Position numbers and translations under genes: made by a program. Shown piece after piece: positions 11,036-24,600 of a DNA stretch of 64,000 nucleotides. The notes beneath the pieces are model-generated. The model was not told the origin of the DNA. It searched no databases and worked only from the letters and a program-made list of their open reading frames with translations. Position 1 is the stretch's first letter, and each line of letters starts with the position of its first letter. This DNA comes from Paraspadella gotoi (lineage: Eukaryota > Chaetognatha): positions 14,129,694-14,193,693 of the forward strand of contig CM119267.1 of assembly GCA_051294375.1 (NCBI GenBank). The letters are read 5' to 3'.

Positions 11036-11408
11036 GTGCGAGATGCGAGCGACGAAATCGGAAAAGCCGAAGGTCGAGAGAGATGGCCAAAGATTCAACC
11101 CGAGATTCCATTCCATTCGCCTTCGCCAAAAAAAATGGCCGCAAAACGACCGGCTTCAGTCAATTATCGAGTGTTAATATAAAGGGGTGGGGGAAAATTG
11201 GAGGGGAAAAAAATGGTTTAAAAATGGGGTCAGTTGATTACTGGAGAGACAAGCTTATTAGCTACGTAGTAGAGAAACTTGTCCGCTCGAAAGATCAAAA
11301 GGACTGAAAGGACTTCCGCAATTTTGTTTTACTTCTTGTCTTTCCCTCGTTCATTGTCAACTTCAATTTAATCTCTCTCTCTGCTCTCCTCTCCCTTTCT
11401 CTCTTCCT

Positions 11409-11447
<39 letters not shown>

Positions 11448-13366
11448 CTCTCTCTCTCTCTCTCTCTCGCTCTGATCTTTTATTTTTTTCGATCAGAGAG
11501 GGCGAGGGGATGAAACGAGGAGAAAAACCCCAGCGCGTTACGAGGATGTCGACGCGCGAGAGGTGCAGTCTGAATCGCCTGACGATGACGTACGACGGTT
11601 ACATTAAACGTGGCTACTGTAACGTGCTGTAAGTAACGAGGCTTGGTTCAATCGTTTCATTCGTCGTTCTTCTTCGTTCATTCGTCGTCGTTCTTCGTTC
11701 AATTCGCACGTTCCTTCGCCCGCATCTCAATCGCCCTCTTGTTTTTTCTCACAATCTCTTTTTTTCGTTTCTCCTCTGATCCGACGAGCGAAGACCAAAA
11801 CCGCTGCGTTTTCCGACTCATAAAAAAGAGTCGAATTAGAGGACGAAAAGCGTTTCTCATTTCGAGGATGAGCCGGGCAAACAGGTTCGCCACTTTTGAT
11901 TCTCTTCGTCGTTCTTACCAGCCCGCCAATTCCCTCACCGCTTGCCCTCCGAAGCTGCCAGAGGAAAAAAAGCTTCCTTACCCGACGTAACTAGTCGTCA
12001 AAAACCTGGAAACTTGACTTCAGCTTTCTTCATTAACGTTCAAATTAAAAAAAATTAAAATTCACGTCATTCTCAAATGATTTTGTTAGTCGAGGTTGAA
12101 TGAGTTTCTCTCTCGACCGAACCCATCGGTGGTTCGCAACCTACCCACCCTCCGCCCTCCTTTTATCCCATACCCCAATTCTTTCATCCCTACTTCCCTG
12201 CCCACCTTCCCCTTCCCCCTCACTTGACACTCTTGTCTCCCTTCCCTACCCATTCATTTCCTTATTTCCTTTCCCGCTCCCCCGCCTTTCACCCTAACCC
12301 CCCCCCCTAAAAAATCTCTACCCACCCCCAACTTTCCCCGCTTTCCCTTCCAATCTCTTGTCATCCCAGCGGACTCGGCGAGTCGTCGAGGCCGAAAAAT
12401 TTTCGCCTTTCCGCTTCATCTTTTTTTGTTCGAGAGAGTTTGGCTGGGGGAATCTGCATCGGTCGGACGGATCATAACAGTAGCACTCGGATTATGTTAT
12501 CTGAGCGCTGAGGAGAGGAGAAGGAGAGAGAAGGAGAGGATTCGCGAAATAGAGTGGGAGACGTTAACGATAACGATTTATGCATTTTTACTGTTCAAGC
12601 TGCCTGAGTTCAATTACAGTTACGCACAGTCAATATCCTCCAATTTCGGCTGAGCTTGTATAAAACAATTTCGCGTATCGTTGCGCCAGGATCGTCGGCA
12701 GGATAAAATACCTTAATTTTTTTAATAAATGAGTAACTTTTTTTGATCATTTCCACGATATTCTTTCTTCGCCTCCGACACCATTTAATCTGTCACCCAT
12801 AAATCTCTCCGCCTTTTTCCTCCCGCATTCTCCTTCTGCTCCCTTCCTTTTCTCAGTCAAATATAAACTCACAGTTTGATTCGCAAAATTTGCACGAGAA
12901 CTCTGGAAACTGGGAGACGTGACTCCAGTGTGAAAAGTGATTCTTTGTCTTTTGTCTTTTGTCTTTGGTCTTTTTGTCTTTTTGGTCTTTTGTCTTTGTA
13001 CTTTTCCTTTAATTCTTGTTCTTGATTTGTTTGGTTTCTGCCTTAGGTCGCCACGAACCCTGAGCGTTGTTGCGTTATCTCGAGACCAGAGAGAAAGAGA
13101 ACGACGACGACGACGACGACTATAAGACGACAGCCCCCGATGTTGTCGCCAATGATTTAGAGTGCTGAGAAATCTCAAACATGTCAGCATTCAAGCAACT
13201 TGTTTTTTTAATCAATAACTGAAAAATTAAAAACCTTATTAGTTATTGAGAGACATGACAGAGCAGGACCTATGTATAACTTCCTGGAGCAACAGAAGAC
13301 GAAGAAAAATTTGACAACTCCTTTCTCTCTCTCCTCTCTCTCTTCTCTTCTCTCTCTCTCTCTCTC

Positions 13367-13409
<43 letters not shown>

Positions 13410-15361
13410 TCTCTCTCTCAATCGACTCCACACTAATTATTTTTTGTTGCATATTGACAGGGATTCGGAGGGCGCGAGCCGAAAAAAAAAAAGAGAAGGC
13501 TCTTCCCGGATTTAGTTTGATACGATTAAGAAAAAGAGAGAGAGAAGAGAGAGAAGGGGATGGACGAAGACGAGACGAGAGAGAGAGAGACGAGCGCAGT
13601 TCGGTCGTTTTTACCTTCAACTCAATTATTTTACGAAGTTTGTAATATTGAGTTCACGATGAACCTGCGTTTCTCATTTTCTCTTTCTCTTTTCCATCTT
13701 TTGAATTTCTTGAGCACAATTACAAAGTTTGAAACAACCACAACGACGACGACGATGATGATGATGATGATGATTATTGATGATGACGATGACGAGAAGA
13801 CAGAGACCGAGAAAGGACAGAGACAAAACAGAGAGACACGGCAGAGGAGAGACAGAATAGAGAAAAAAATAAAAAGTGGACGAATTATTTTTTTTTCAAA
13901 GTGGCCCTTTGACAGTTTTCACCAGGTTTTCCCCCATTCCAGGCTTCGCACCAGGTTTAAGTTCTTCCAGAGATTAAGAACGTGACCAGGTTAAGACAAT
14001 TAAGCGAGCGTTTTTCCAACCTTTCAAACACAGGAGACCCACTTTCCTCTCGACCTGAAGATTCGTTCGTGAAAACTCATTCGTGAGAATTAGACTAATG
14101 CGCTTACAGCATTTAAGATATTTTTCAGCAGAAACTTATGTACAATTTGAGCGTGTGTCTTCTCTCTCTCTTCTCTTTCTCGCTTCTCTCTCTCTCTCTT
14201 ATCTCTCTCTCTATCTCTCTCTCTTTCTCGCTCGCTTCCTCTCTCTCTCTTCTCTCTCTTCTCTCTCTCTCCCACTCCACTCCATCCCAGCTCCCACTCC
14301 ACTCCTCACTCTCCCTCTCATCCTTTTATTCTTGCCATAAAAAACCGTACCTAACTCAATCATATATAACACAAAAGTTCAACAAAAAAGATAAAAAAAT
14401 TCCCGGCTCGAATATCGAAAACCTTTCACCCGTGATCTGGTTCGGAATCACAAATCGGCCATCCATCTCACCGCCCCCCCTCCCTTCTCCCCTTCTCCTT
14501 CCCAATCCAGGTACGAGGGGATGGGAGGCCCGTGAGCACGCCATCACGAAAGAGAACATCCCCAAGCTTGAGAAGGCCATCTCCTGAGCGGGAGCCCAGA
14601 TCGATTGTCCTCACCAAGAACGTGGACGCGTTGGAGAGGGAACTGGCCGACCAAGGGGAGAGATCGCCAGGCTGCAGAGGCGACCTCAATTGACGCCAAG
14701 ACGTGCGGAACCTCATTGCTTTTTCATTTTCTCCATGACTGATTGACTTGGGTTTTTAGCTGGGTTTAAATCTTTTTCCAACGCCTCACTTTTTATTTTT
14801 TGTTTGATTGTTTTTTATTTTGTTTTTTGTGAGTTTTTTTTTTTGGTATTGAAAGGGCCCCATAGTTTTAAAGAATTGGCTTTTCCGAACTTTTCCATTC
14901 ACTTCACCATCTCTCTTCATTGATTCTCCTCCTTTCTCCATTCATTCCCTAATTTTTTTATCTCTCTCTCTCGCTTTCAAAAAATATCAAAACATCATTC
15001 CAAGTTTCTTTGCGTGTTCTGGAAAAAAGAAAAAAAAAGCGCAAAAACCTCTTCACCTCCAATCAGGGAATCTCCTTCAAGATGAGACGAACATTCTCCG
15101 AAAAAAAAAAAAAGAACGTTTCGCTGTTTGGAAGCTTTCAGTTTTTTTCACTCATTTTCGAAAGCAAATAATTTTTTTTAAAAGGACAAGAAGAAAAGGG
15201 AAAGGAGCAGGGCGGAAGGAAAAAGAAAAGAGGAAATCGTCTGCGGTGTTATTATTATTTTTTTTTTTTTTTTTTTTTGAGTCAGCTCGGTTTTATTCAA
15301 TTTTTTAAAGGTGAATAATGATTAATGCGTTTAATTTAAAAAAATGATCTCTCTCTTGGTG
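11036..15361 (+). repeat. Noisy direct copy of 15387-19405
   Basis: From the shared segment starting CGAGATGCGAGCGACGAA the order of sequence features matches 15387 onward: CT arrays, C-rich block, GACGAC repeat, ATGATG repeat, filament exon and T runs. It is about 300 bases longer, and nearly all differences are one-base insertions or deletions, many in homopolymers. It ends at a 25-base N run. This is what an uncorrected long read placed beside its own corrected consensus looks like. A true tandem duplication cannot be excluded without read depth. Confidence 0.75.
14511..14703 (+). pseudogene. Frame-broken copy of the IF coil 1B exon
   Basis: This matches the intact exon at 18576-18762 but carries several one-base indels, giving an in-frame stop after a KAIS segment and a scrambled end. 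The AG acceptor before it is kept and the donor region is altered. It lies inside the noisy duplicate and is more likely sequencing error than an evolved pseudogene. It should not be counted as a second gene. Confidence 0.6.
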
Positions 15362-15386
15362 NNNNNNNNNNNNNNNNNNNNNNNNN
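15362..15386. other. Assembly join of exactly 25 N
   Basis: One of four N runs of exactly 25 bases (also 28802, 36310 and 36675). Fixed-length runs mark a join whose true size is unknown, and each one here lies at the edge of a duplicated segment. Confidence 0.9.
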
Positions 15387-15674
15387 CGAGATGCGAGCGA
15401 CGAATCGGAAAAAAGCCGAAGTCGAGAGAGATGGCCAAGATTCAACCCGAGATTCCATTCCATTCGCCTTCGCCAAAAAAAATGGCAAAACGACCGGCTT
15501 CAGTCAATATCCGAGTGTTAATATAGAATTGAGAAAATGTAAATGTCAGTGATAACGTGGAGAGACAAGCTTATTACTACGTAGTAGAAAACTGTCGCTC
15601 GAAAGATCAAAGACTGAAAGGATTCCGCAATTTTGTTACTTTTGTCTTTCCCTCGTTCATTGTCAACTTCAATT

Positions 15675-15723
<49 letters not shown>

Positions 15724-17395
15724 CTTTATTTTTTTCGATCAGAGGCGATGACGAGAGAAAAACCCCAGCGCGTTACGAGATGTCGACGCGCGTGAGTAAC
15801 GAGCTTGGTTCATCGTTCATTCGTCGTTCGTTCTTCGTTCATTCGTCGTTCGTTCTTCGTTCATTCGCCGTTCATTCGCCCCATCATCCAATCGCCCTCA
15901 TCACAGTTTGACCTGATTTTTTTTCTCATCTCTTTTTCGTTTCTCCTCTCGATCCGACGACCGAAGACCAAACCGCTCGTTTTCCGACTCATAAAAAAGT
16001 CGAATTAGAGGACCGAAAGCGTTTCTCATTTTCGAGGATGAGCCGGGCAAACAGGTCGCCACTTTTGATTCTCTTCTCGTTCTTACCAGCCTTGCAATTC
16101 CCTCACCGTGCCCTCCGAGCTGCCAGAGGAAAAAAAGTTCCTTACCCGAAGTAACTAGTCGTCAAACCGGAAACCTTGACTTCAGCTTTCTTCATTAACG
16201 TTCAAATTAAAAAAAATAAAATTCACGTCATTCTCAAATGATTTTGTAGTCGAGTGAACTTGAGTTTCTCTCTCGACGAACCCATCGGTGGTCGCAACCT
16301 ACCCACCCTCCGCCCTCTTTTATCCCTACCCCCCAATTCTTTCATCCCTACTTCCCTGCCACCTTTCCCCTTCCCCCTCACTGACACTCTTGTCTCCCTT
16401 CCCTACCCATCATTTCCTATCCTTTCCCCTCCCCGCTTTCACCCTACCCCCCCCCTAAAAAATCTCTACCCAACCCCCAACTTTCCCCCTTTCCCTTCCA
16501 ATCTCTTGTCCCCAGCGACTCGGCGAGTCGTGAGGCCGAAAAATTTTCGCCTTCCGTTCATCTTTTTTTGTTTCGAGATGAGTTGGCTGGGAATCGCATC
16601 GGCGGATCATAACAGAGACTCGGATTATGTTATCGAGCGCGAGAGAGGGAGAGGGAGAGAAGGAGAGATGGGAAATAGAGTGGGAGACGTTAACGATAAG
16701 ATTTATGCATTTTACTGTTCAGCTGATTCAATTACAGTTACGACAGTCAATATCCTCCAATATTCGGGCTGAGCTTGTAAAACAATTCGCTATCGTTGCA
16801 GGATCGTGGCAGGATAAATTACTTATTTAATAAATGAGTAACTTTTTTGATCATTTCACGATATCTTTCGCCTCGACACCATTTCAATCTGTCACCCATA
16901 AATCTCTCGCCTTTCCTCCGCATTCTCCTTCTGCTCCCTTCCTTCTCAGTCAAATATCACTCACAGTTTGAATCGATTTGACGAGACTCTGGAAACTGGA
17001 GAGTGACTCCAAGTGTGAAAGTGATTCTTTGTCTTTTGTCTTTTGTCTTTTGTCTTTTGTCTTTTGTCTTTTGTCTTTTGTCTTTTCCTTTAATCTTTTG
17101 TTTCTTGATTTGTTTTGGTTTTCTGCCTTAGGTCGCCACGAACCCTGAGCGTTGTTTTGGTTATCTCAGACACAGAAGAGAAAGAGAACGACGACGACGA
17201 CGACGACTATAAGGACGACAGCCGAGTTGTCGCAATTGATTAGAGTCTGAGAAATCTCAAACATGTCAGCATTCAAGCAACTTTTTTTTTAATCAATAAA
17301 CTGAAAAATAAAAACCTTATTAGTTATTGAGAGACAATGCAGAGCAGGACTATGTATAACTTCCTTGAGCAACGACGAAGAAAAACTTTGACAAG

Positions 17396-17454
<59 letters not shown>

Positions 17455-18286
17455 CTCTCTCCTCTCTCAATCGACTCCACACTAATTTAATTTTTGTCGA
17501 TATTGACAGGATTCGAGGGCGCGAGCCGAAAAAAAAAAAGAGAAGGCTCTTCCCCGGATTGTAGTTTGATACGATAAGAAAAAGAGAGAGAGAGAGAGAG
17601 ATGCGATGAGAAGACGAGAGAGAGAGAGAGAGGGAGAGGAGGGGAGCATGGAGAGAGAGAAGAGAGAGGAGAGAGGAGATTGATGGAGAGGACGAGAAGA
17701 GAGAGAAGAGGAGCGCGCAGTTTCGGTCGTTTTTACCTTCAACTCAATTATTTTTTACGAAGTTTGTAATATTGAGTTCACGATGAACCTGCGTTTCTCA
17801 TTTTCTCTTTCTCTTTTCCATCTTTGAATTCTTAGCAAATTACAAAGTTGAACAACCACAACGACGACGACGATGATGATGATGATGATGATTATGATGA
17901 TGACGATGACGAGAGACAGAGACCGAGAAAGAGACAGAGACAAACAGAGAGACACGGAGAGAGAGACAGAATAGAGAAAAAAAATAAAAAGTGGACGAAT
18001 TATTTTTTTTTCAAAGTGGCCTTTGACAGTTTTCACCAGGTTTTCCCGCCATTCCAGGCTTCGACCAGGTTTAAGTTCTCCAGAGATTAAGAAACGTGAC
18101 CAGGTTAAGACAATTAACGAGGTTTTTCCAACCTTTCTAACACAGAGACCCACTTTCCTCTCGACCTGAGATTCGTTCGTGAACTCATCGTGAGAATTAG
18201 ACTAATGCGCTCATAACAGCATTAAGATATTTATTCAGCAGAAACTTATGTACAATTTGAGCGTGTGTCTTCTCTCTCTCTCTCTT

Positions 18287-18342
<56 letters not shown>

Positions 18343-18575
18343 ACTCCCACTCCCACTCCCACTCCCACTCCCACTCTCCCTCTCTCCATCCTTTTATTCT
18401 TGCCATAAAAAACCGTACATAACTCAATCATATGATAACACAAAAGTTCAACAAAAAAGATAAAAAAATTCCCGGCTCGAATATCGAAACCTTTCACCCG
18501 TGATCCGTCGAATCACAAATCGCCATCCATCTCACCGCCCCCCCATCCCTTCTCCCCTTCCCCTTCCCAATCCAG
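15387..18575 (+). other. Sequence upstream of the first recognised IF exon
   Basis: It contains CT arrays (15680-15720, 17401-17465, 18272-18340), a C/T-rich block (16290-16515), TTTTGTC heptamer repeats (17027-17088), and GACGAC and ATGATG arrays. I searched it for the conserved coil 1A motif of IF proteins (LNDR..YI..VR.LE) and did not find it. A short ATGTCGACGCGC followed by GTGAGT near 15780-15796 could be a first coding exon, but this is unproven. Confidence 0.4.
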
Positions 18576-18762
18576 GTACGAGGATGAGGCCCGTGAGCAC
18601 GCCATCACGAAAGAGAACATCCCCAAGCTGGAGAAGGCCATCTCTGAGCGGGACGCCCAGATCGATTTCCTCACCAAGAACGTGGACGCGTTGGAGAGGG
18701 AACTGGCCAGGCTCAAGGGCGAGATCGCCAGGCTGCAGAGGGACCTCAATGACGCCAAGACG
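18576..18762 (+). CDS. IF exon: coil 1B, second part
   Basis: It starts after TCCAG with one base of a split codon and encodes YEDEAREHAITKENIPKLEK and about 40 more heptad residues ending NDAKT. The donor is GTGCGG. Leu at regular a/d positions and alternating Lys/Glu mark a coiled coil. It continues in phase 0 into the next exon. This copy is intact, unlike its counterpart at 14511-14703. Confidence 0.85.
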
Positions 18763-20463
18763 GTGCGGATCCTCATTGCTTTTTCATTGTCTCATGACTG
18801 ATTGTCTTGGGTTTTTAGGCTGGGTTTAAATCTTTTTCCAACGCTCACTTTTTATTTTTTGTTTGATTGTTTTTTTATTTTGTTTTTTTGTGGGTTTTTT
18901 TTTTTTTGGTATTGAAAGAGGCCCCATAGTTTAAAGAAAATGTTTTCCAACTTTTTTCATTCATTCACCATCTCTCTTCATTGATTCATCCTCTTTCTCC
19001 ATTCATTCCTAATTTTTTTTTCTCTCTCTCTCGCTTTCAAAAAATATGCAAAACATCTTCCAATTTCTTGCGTGTCTCTGGAAAAAAGAAAAAAAAAAGC
19101 GCAAAAACCTCTTCACCTCCAACAGGGAATCTCCTTCAAGATGAGATCGAACATTCTCGAAAAGAAAAAAAAAAGAACCGTTCGCTTGTTTGGAAGCTTT
19201 CGAGTTTTTTCCACTCATTTTCTAAAGCAAATAATTTTTTGTTAAAAGAAAGAAGAGAAGGGAAAGGAGCAGGGGAAGAAAAAGAAAAGAGGAAATCGTC
19301 TGCGGTGTTATTATTATTATTTTTTTTTTTTTTTTTTGAGTCAGCTCGGTTTTATCAATTTTTTTTAAAGGTGAATAATGATAATGGTTTAATTTTTCAA
19401 AAAATGTCCGTAAGAGTTTTTTTTTCTTACTTTCTGGAAAAATAGATGCCAATTTTTTTCTTCAAAACTCGTCAGTCGTAATTTCGAAATAAAAATAATT
19501 TAATTAAGAAAAATATTTTTTTCCTGTGGCAGCTGACCCAAAAAAAAATTATTCTAACATAAACAAATGATTAAACGCCTCCTTCTTTACACTTTTTTGA
19601 TAAAATACTTCTCATTTGATTGTTGACATTGTTGTACATTCATTTATTTATCTATTTATTCATTTATTTGATTAATTTGATTAATTGGAATAAATTGATT
19701 GATTGATTTGATTGATTGATTCGAAATCAGTCGGCGGACGCGGAGATCGTGGCTCGAATCGAGTTGGAATCGATGTGTCAATCCAAGGACGACGAACTCA
19801 ATTTCCTCAGGAACATGTACGAGGAAAAGATCCGCCAGGTGAGGAAGCGGCGCCACCGTCGGCGACGAAAAGTATTAGGCCGTTAGGGGCGCGTTTGTTT
19901 AACTCCCTTCCACCCCGGTTCCCCGCAGTTGATGGACATGAACTTCGACTCGGAGGATTACCGCGCCATGTTCTCCAACGAGTTGGCTCTGGCCCTGAGG
20001 GACATCCGCGCGGAGTACGACGCCATCTTGGAGGCGCAAAAGGGCGCCGACAACGACTCCTGGTACAAGGCCAAGGTGAGGACATATTTCGGACGAAGGC
20101 GGATCGGGATCGAGGCTCGATGGTACGGCTTCGTCGGTGGCCTCGGTGGTCCTCTACGGGGCGGCGCCCGGCTAGGAGACCTTAACTTTATTTTCCACTG
20201 ACTCCTCCGTTAAATTTGCAGGTCGCGAAATGGCGATCGAACCACCTCGAATTTGGGGAAAAAAAGTAGACCCCCTGAAATTTGGTGGGACGTGCGAACT
20301 CGAGAATAAAAATAAAATAAAATGGGGAGAAATTTTGTTTCTTTTTCTTTTTTTCGTCGTGTGTTTGTGAAGATGAAAGAAACGAGAGAATTATTTCTCC
20401 TTTTATCAAATAGGGATAGGGGAAAAATTTTGCAGTGAATGAGAGAGGAGAGAGAGAGAGAGA

Positions 20464-20530
<67 letters not shown>

Positions 20531-21514
20531 TCTCAAAAAATAGCGAGAATTCGGAAAATGGTCGGAATCGAAGGGAAGAGTAAACGAAATGGAAATGGAA
20601 AAAAGAGAGAGAAAATGTTTCGAACAAACTAAAGGTGAGGAGAATTTAAAAACAAATTTCAGGGGGAAAAAATATAGGGGCCGGGGGGGGAGGGAGATTG
20701 AAAAAAAACTGAACAAAAAAAACCGTTTTATTTGAAAGAAAAAAAGTGAGGAACAAACAAGAGGAGAAAAATAGTGGTGGAAGAAAAAAAAGGGGGGAGA
20801 ATATCGAGCGAGAAAACGCATTCGCCATCGAAGGGGTTTTGGGGGGTGGAGGAGGGGTAAGGTGAGCACTGAGCAGTGGTGGGAAAGAAGGGTTCGGAAG
20901 AGTATTTTCTCTCTCTTTTTTTTTTTTTTTTTTATTTGCATTTTCAGGTTCCTTTCTGATGCACTTATGTCGTTCACTTGATATAAGCACCTCTGTTAAT
21001 TTATCGGGAAAGAAATATGAGAATTTGAAGTTTTTCTTTTGTTTAAATAATCAAGTTTTTTCGGATTATTTAACCTCTTGGATGACAAATCAAAAGTTAT
21101 TGAGCGAAAATAAACCTAAAAATGAATAATGAATATTGAATAATGAATAATATATTTTTGTGACTGTGCGAACCGGACGCCACTATATATCCCCGACTCC
21201 CGACGCTACTTTCGCAAATTGTTTGATTTTCTATTAGAATCGAGCGGGAATCGAGAGAGCCTGAGAGTCTGAGAGCCTGAGAGAGTCTCAAAGTAGAGAG
21301 AGAGAGAGAGAGAGAGGAAAGTGAAGGAGAAATGAACCAAAAAAAAAATAATACAATCGAATCTAAGTCGTCGATTGTTTGCTGCCGATGAGTCACACAC
21401 ATTTTTAGTCCATTTTGTTTCCCTCTTTTTTAAGTCGAGAGTGGGTTTTTTTTTTTTCTTCAGAAGGGAAAAATGGCAGGTCTTCTGCATTAATCGGGAA
21501 TAATAACTATATTT

Positions 21515-21550
<36 letters not shown>

Positions 21551-21552
21551 CT

Positions 21553-21609
<57 letters not shown>

Positions 21610-24600
21610 CAACGAAATGATGATGACGTCCAGCGATCTGCAACGAGCTCGCCGGCGCCAAGGACGAAGCTCAAAAAGGCGCGCGCCAAATACGCGAAAC
21701 TGCAAGAGGAGATCATGCGCTGCGGGCGCAGAACGCCGCGCTGGAGGAGCGCATCGCCGCGCTGGAGGCCGAGCTCGACGAGCAGGTGGGTGCAAGCTGG
21801 AGTTTGTGTGGGGTGAGTTCGTTGACAAAGTGGAAGGGGAACCCTGCATCGAGAGCTGGCTCTCATGTAAACGTCACATGTCTTTCGGAATCGAAAGATG
21901 ATTTTACAGTTTTACCGACCCGTTTTTAATTTCATTTGTTTTCTACCTTACCACGACCTCTGGATGTCGTTCGTCCACTCATTCCCTCACCTATTCTAAT
22001 ACTTCGTTGTTCCTTACTTCTCTCTTTTCTTTTCTTTCCGTCGAACTACACAACGACACTACCATTTCTTTCACACTATCCTCACTCCCGAACTCTCTCT
22101 AAAATCAACATCTAAATCACATCCCTCTACCGCAGGCTAAGATGCACCGAGAGCAAATCAACGAGCGCGACGCCGAATCGAGAAGCTGCGCGCGCAACTC
22201 GCGCGCAATTCTCGAGTTGAAGGAGTTGATGGACTCGAAACTGGCGCTCGACGCCGAGATCTGCACCTACAGGCGCCTCCTGCAGGGAGAGGAGCATAGG
22301 TGGGTTTCGGACAAAACGACAAAAAGACCAAAAAGTCCTTATAACTATTATATTTCCGACTGAATTCGACTGATTTCGACAAAAAACATTTTTTCTTCGA
22401 CAATCCTTTATTCTTCCGTGATTTCCATGACAACAAACGCAAAATAAATACAAAAAAAACAACAAAAAAATCCCTTTTTTTTTGTCGGAACCGAAACCAA
22501 AAAGAGATAATTCGATATTTTTTTCGCTCCTTTGTAATCGGTTTCTGAATATAAGGAGAGATTAAAGCTTTTTTTGAATAATGCCCCAGTATTTAAAAGA
22601 AAACTTGACTTTGTTAAGGTTTATTAACCGTCGATTTTCTTTACTTTTTTTTCCTTTCCCCCTCCCTAAAAACACTTCGCTCTCTTCTTTGCCACGCCCA
22701 TTCTCCCTGAACGCAACCACCACCACTCTCTCGATCCCCTCCACCACAACTTTCCCCACTCCCGACATCCCCGCGCAGGCTGAAGGACCACATGTCGGGT
22801 CAGGTCACGGTCCAAGGATCCTCCAGCAGCGCGTCCGCCACTGCCGGCGGCGCCTCGCAGCAAGGTAAGTTGATCGAAAGAGGCACTTACCTCTAAAACA
22901 CCTCATTAAAAAGTCGTTTTTATAAAAAAAATTACAACGCTGCGTAATATTTAGTTCAAAGCGTCGTTTTCGCATATAATCCTTAGTTTTACGCTGTTTT
23001 GATGTGATTATAACCTTTGTTCATCGTTTAAAAAAAACCTAATCTCTACCCTTCACATGTCATTATAAAACAAAAATAATAACTGTAATAAAAGGCAATA
23101 TTAGTAAGAGTTGGAAAAATATAGGCTAAAATAATGATTGCTCGTGTTTTGCTCCAAGAGTTGGGATGTGTTTCTGCATGGAGTGAGAATTTGCGTTTGA
23201 CAAACCCTCTTTTTCCTCTGAAGGTCTGAGAAAAGGGAGTCAGTAATGAAGAAATTAAATAGCGATGAGAGAAAGATCACCATATCGTTTCGCTTTTTTT
23301 TTTATTTTGGGGTTTTTTTACCTTGGTTTTCAGTTTTTATCAATTTTATTTTAAGTACTCTTTTTTTTTAATCTTTCGGGGATGACTGCTTTGTATTCGT
23401 AACCTTTATTAACACTACCCTATCCCACTCAAAAAAACAAAAAAATTCCAACAATCTTGAACAAAAGTGACCGTATAATTTTTTTTTTCTGAGAGTTACA
23501 CAAAAAAAAAACAAGCATGCAACGCTGGCATTAGACGTCAAAATTAGAGAGGAATAAATTTATCGTTGTAATGGCAGGGCAATTTCTGTAAAATGAGCCA
23601 AAATCGTAAAATTTAACTTATTTTTATTTGAAAGAAACGCTTTTAAACCTCATTAACCTCCATGTTGCTCTTTACCTTGTCATCCTTTCTTTGCCACTCG
23701 AAAGACGAGGCGACCAAAAAATAAATCCAAAATCCTGTCTCCTGCGTATCACAAAAAAAAAATCGTCATTAAAGAAATTAAAATCTCCGCGCGTCTTAAA
23801 AAAAAAAAAATCACAAACACCTCTCTCTGTACTCGCCTTGTGTGTAAATTGCATGTATAATAAAAATGGTGGTTCTCCAAGGATCAGACCCGAAATCGAC
23901 GTGGGTAATTCCTCTCTCTCTCTTCTCTCTCTCTCCTCTCTCTAGATTCCCCTCTGGAGATTTTCAACTTAAAATAACTTATTTCGCGGTCGAAATTCTG
24001 CGCTTGAATCGTTTTTAATAAGGCACTTTAAAAATTTATGTATCAATAAACTATAAATAGCATTTATTTAGCAGTTAAAGTAAACAGAAAAAAAAATAAT
24101 ATCGAGGAGAATTTCGAAAGGCTTTCTCTTCCACTTCTCGATCTCTCATTCCTTAATTCAACACTTTTTTTGTCTTTCATTAAATCTCAGAAACGGAAAT
24201 TCTTTGGTTCTTGTCTCTCAATTTTATTTTAAAGAATAAAATGTGGACTAACCTTAGGCCCATGGCGAATCTAACCAATGAATGTTTTTTGTTTGTTTTT
24301 TTTTTTTTTTTTGGTCGCAAAGAATTTCCTGTTTTCTCTTTTCTTTTAAAGATTCCATCCGTAGTCCTTGTGAAGGGATTAAGTAGATATAATGAGCAGC
24401 GAGTAGCGGATGTATGCACTCAATATATAATAACTTATATGTTTTCAAAAGAAGTCATAGATTTTGACACTTGCATACATCTCCCGCTCGCCGAAGTCTT
24501 TCTATGAATCCACCGCCGTAATCCGTACTATAAACGCGTAACGCGCTAGTTTTATAGTTAAGAGCCCATAGAAAGACCGCCAGTGAGTCAAATCTCAGGG

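Noticed and set aside
17027-17088. TTTTGTC heptamer array as a telomere-like repeat or CRISPR array
   Set aside because: A simple tandem repeat of about nine units without spacers; its counterpart at 12941-12990 is the same locus with errors. CRISPR arrays are not expected in an animal genome.
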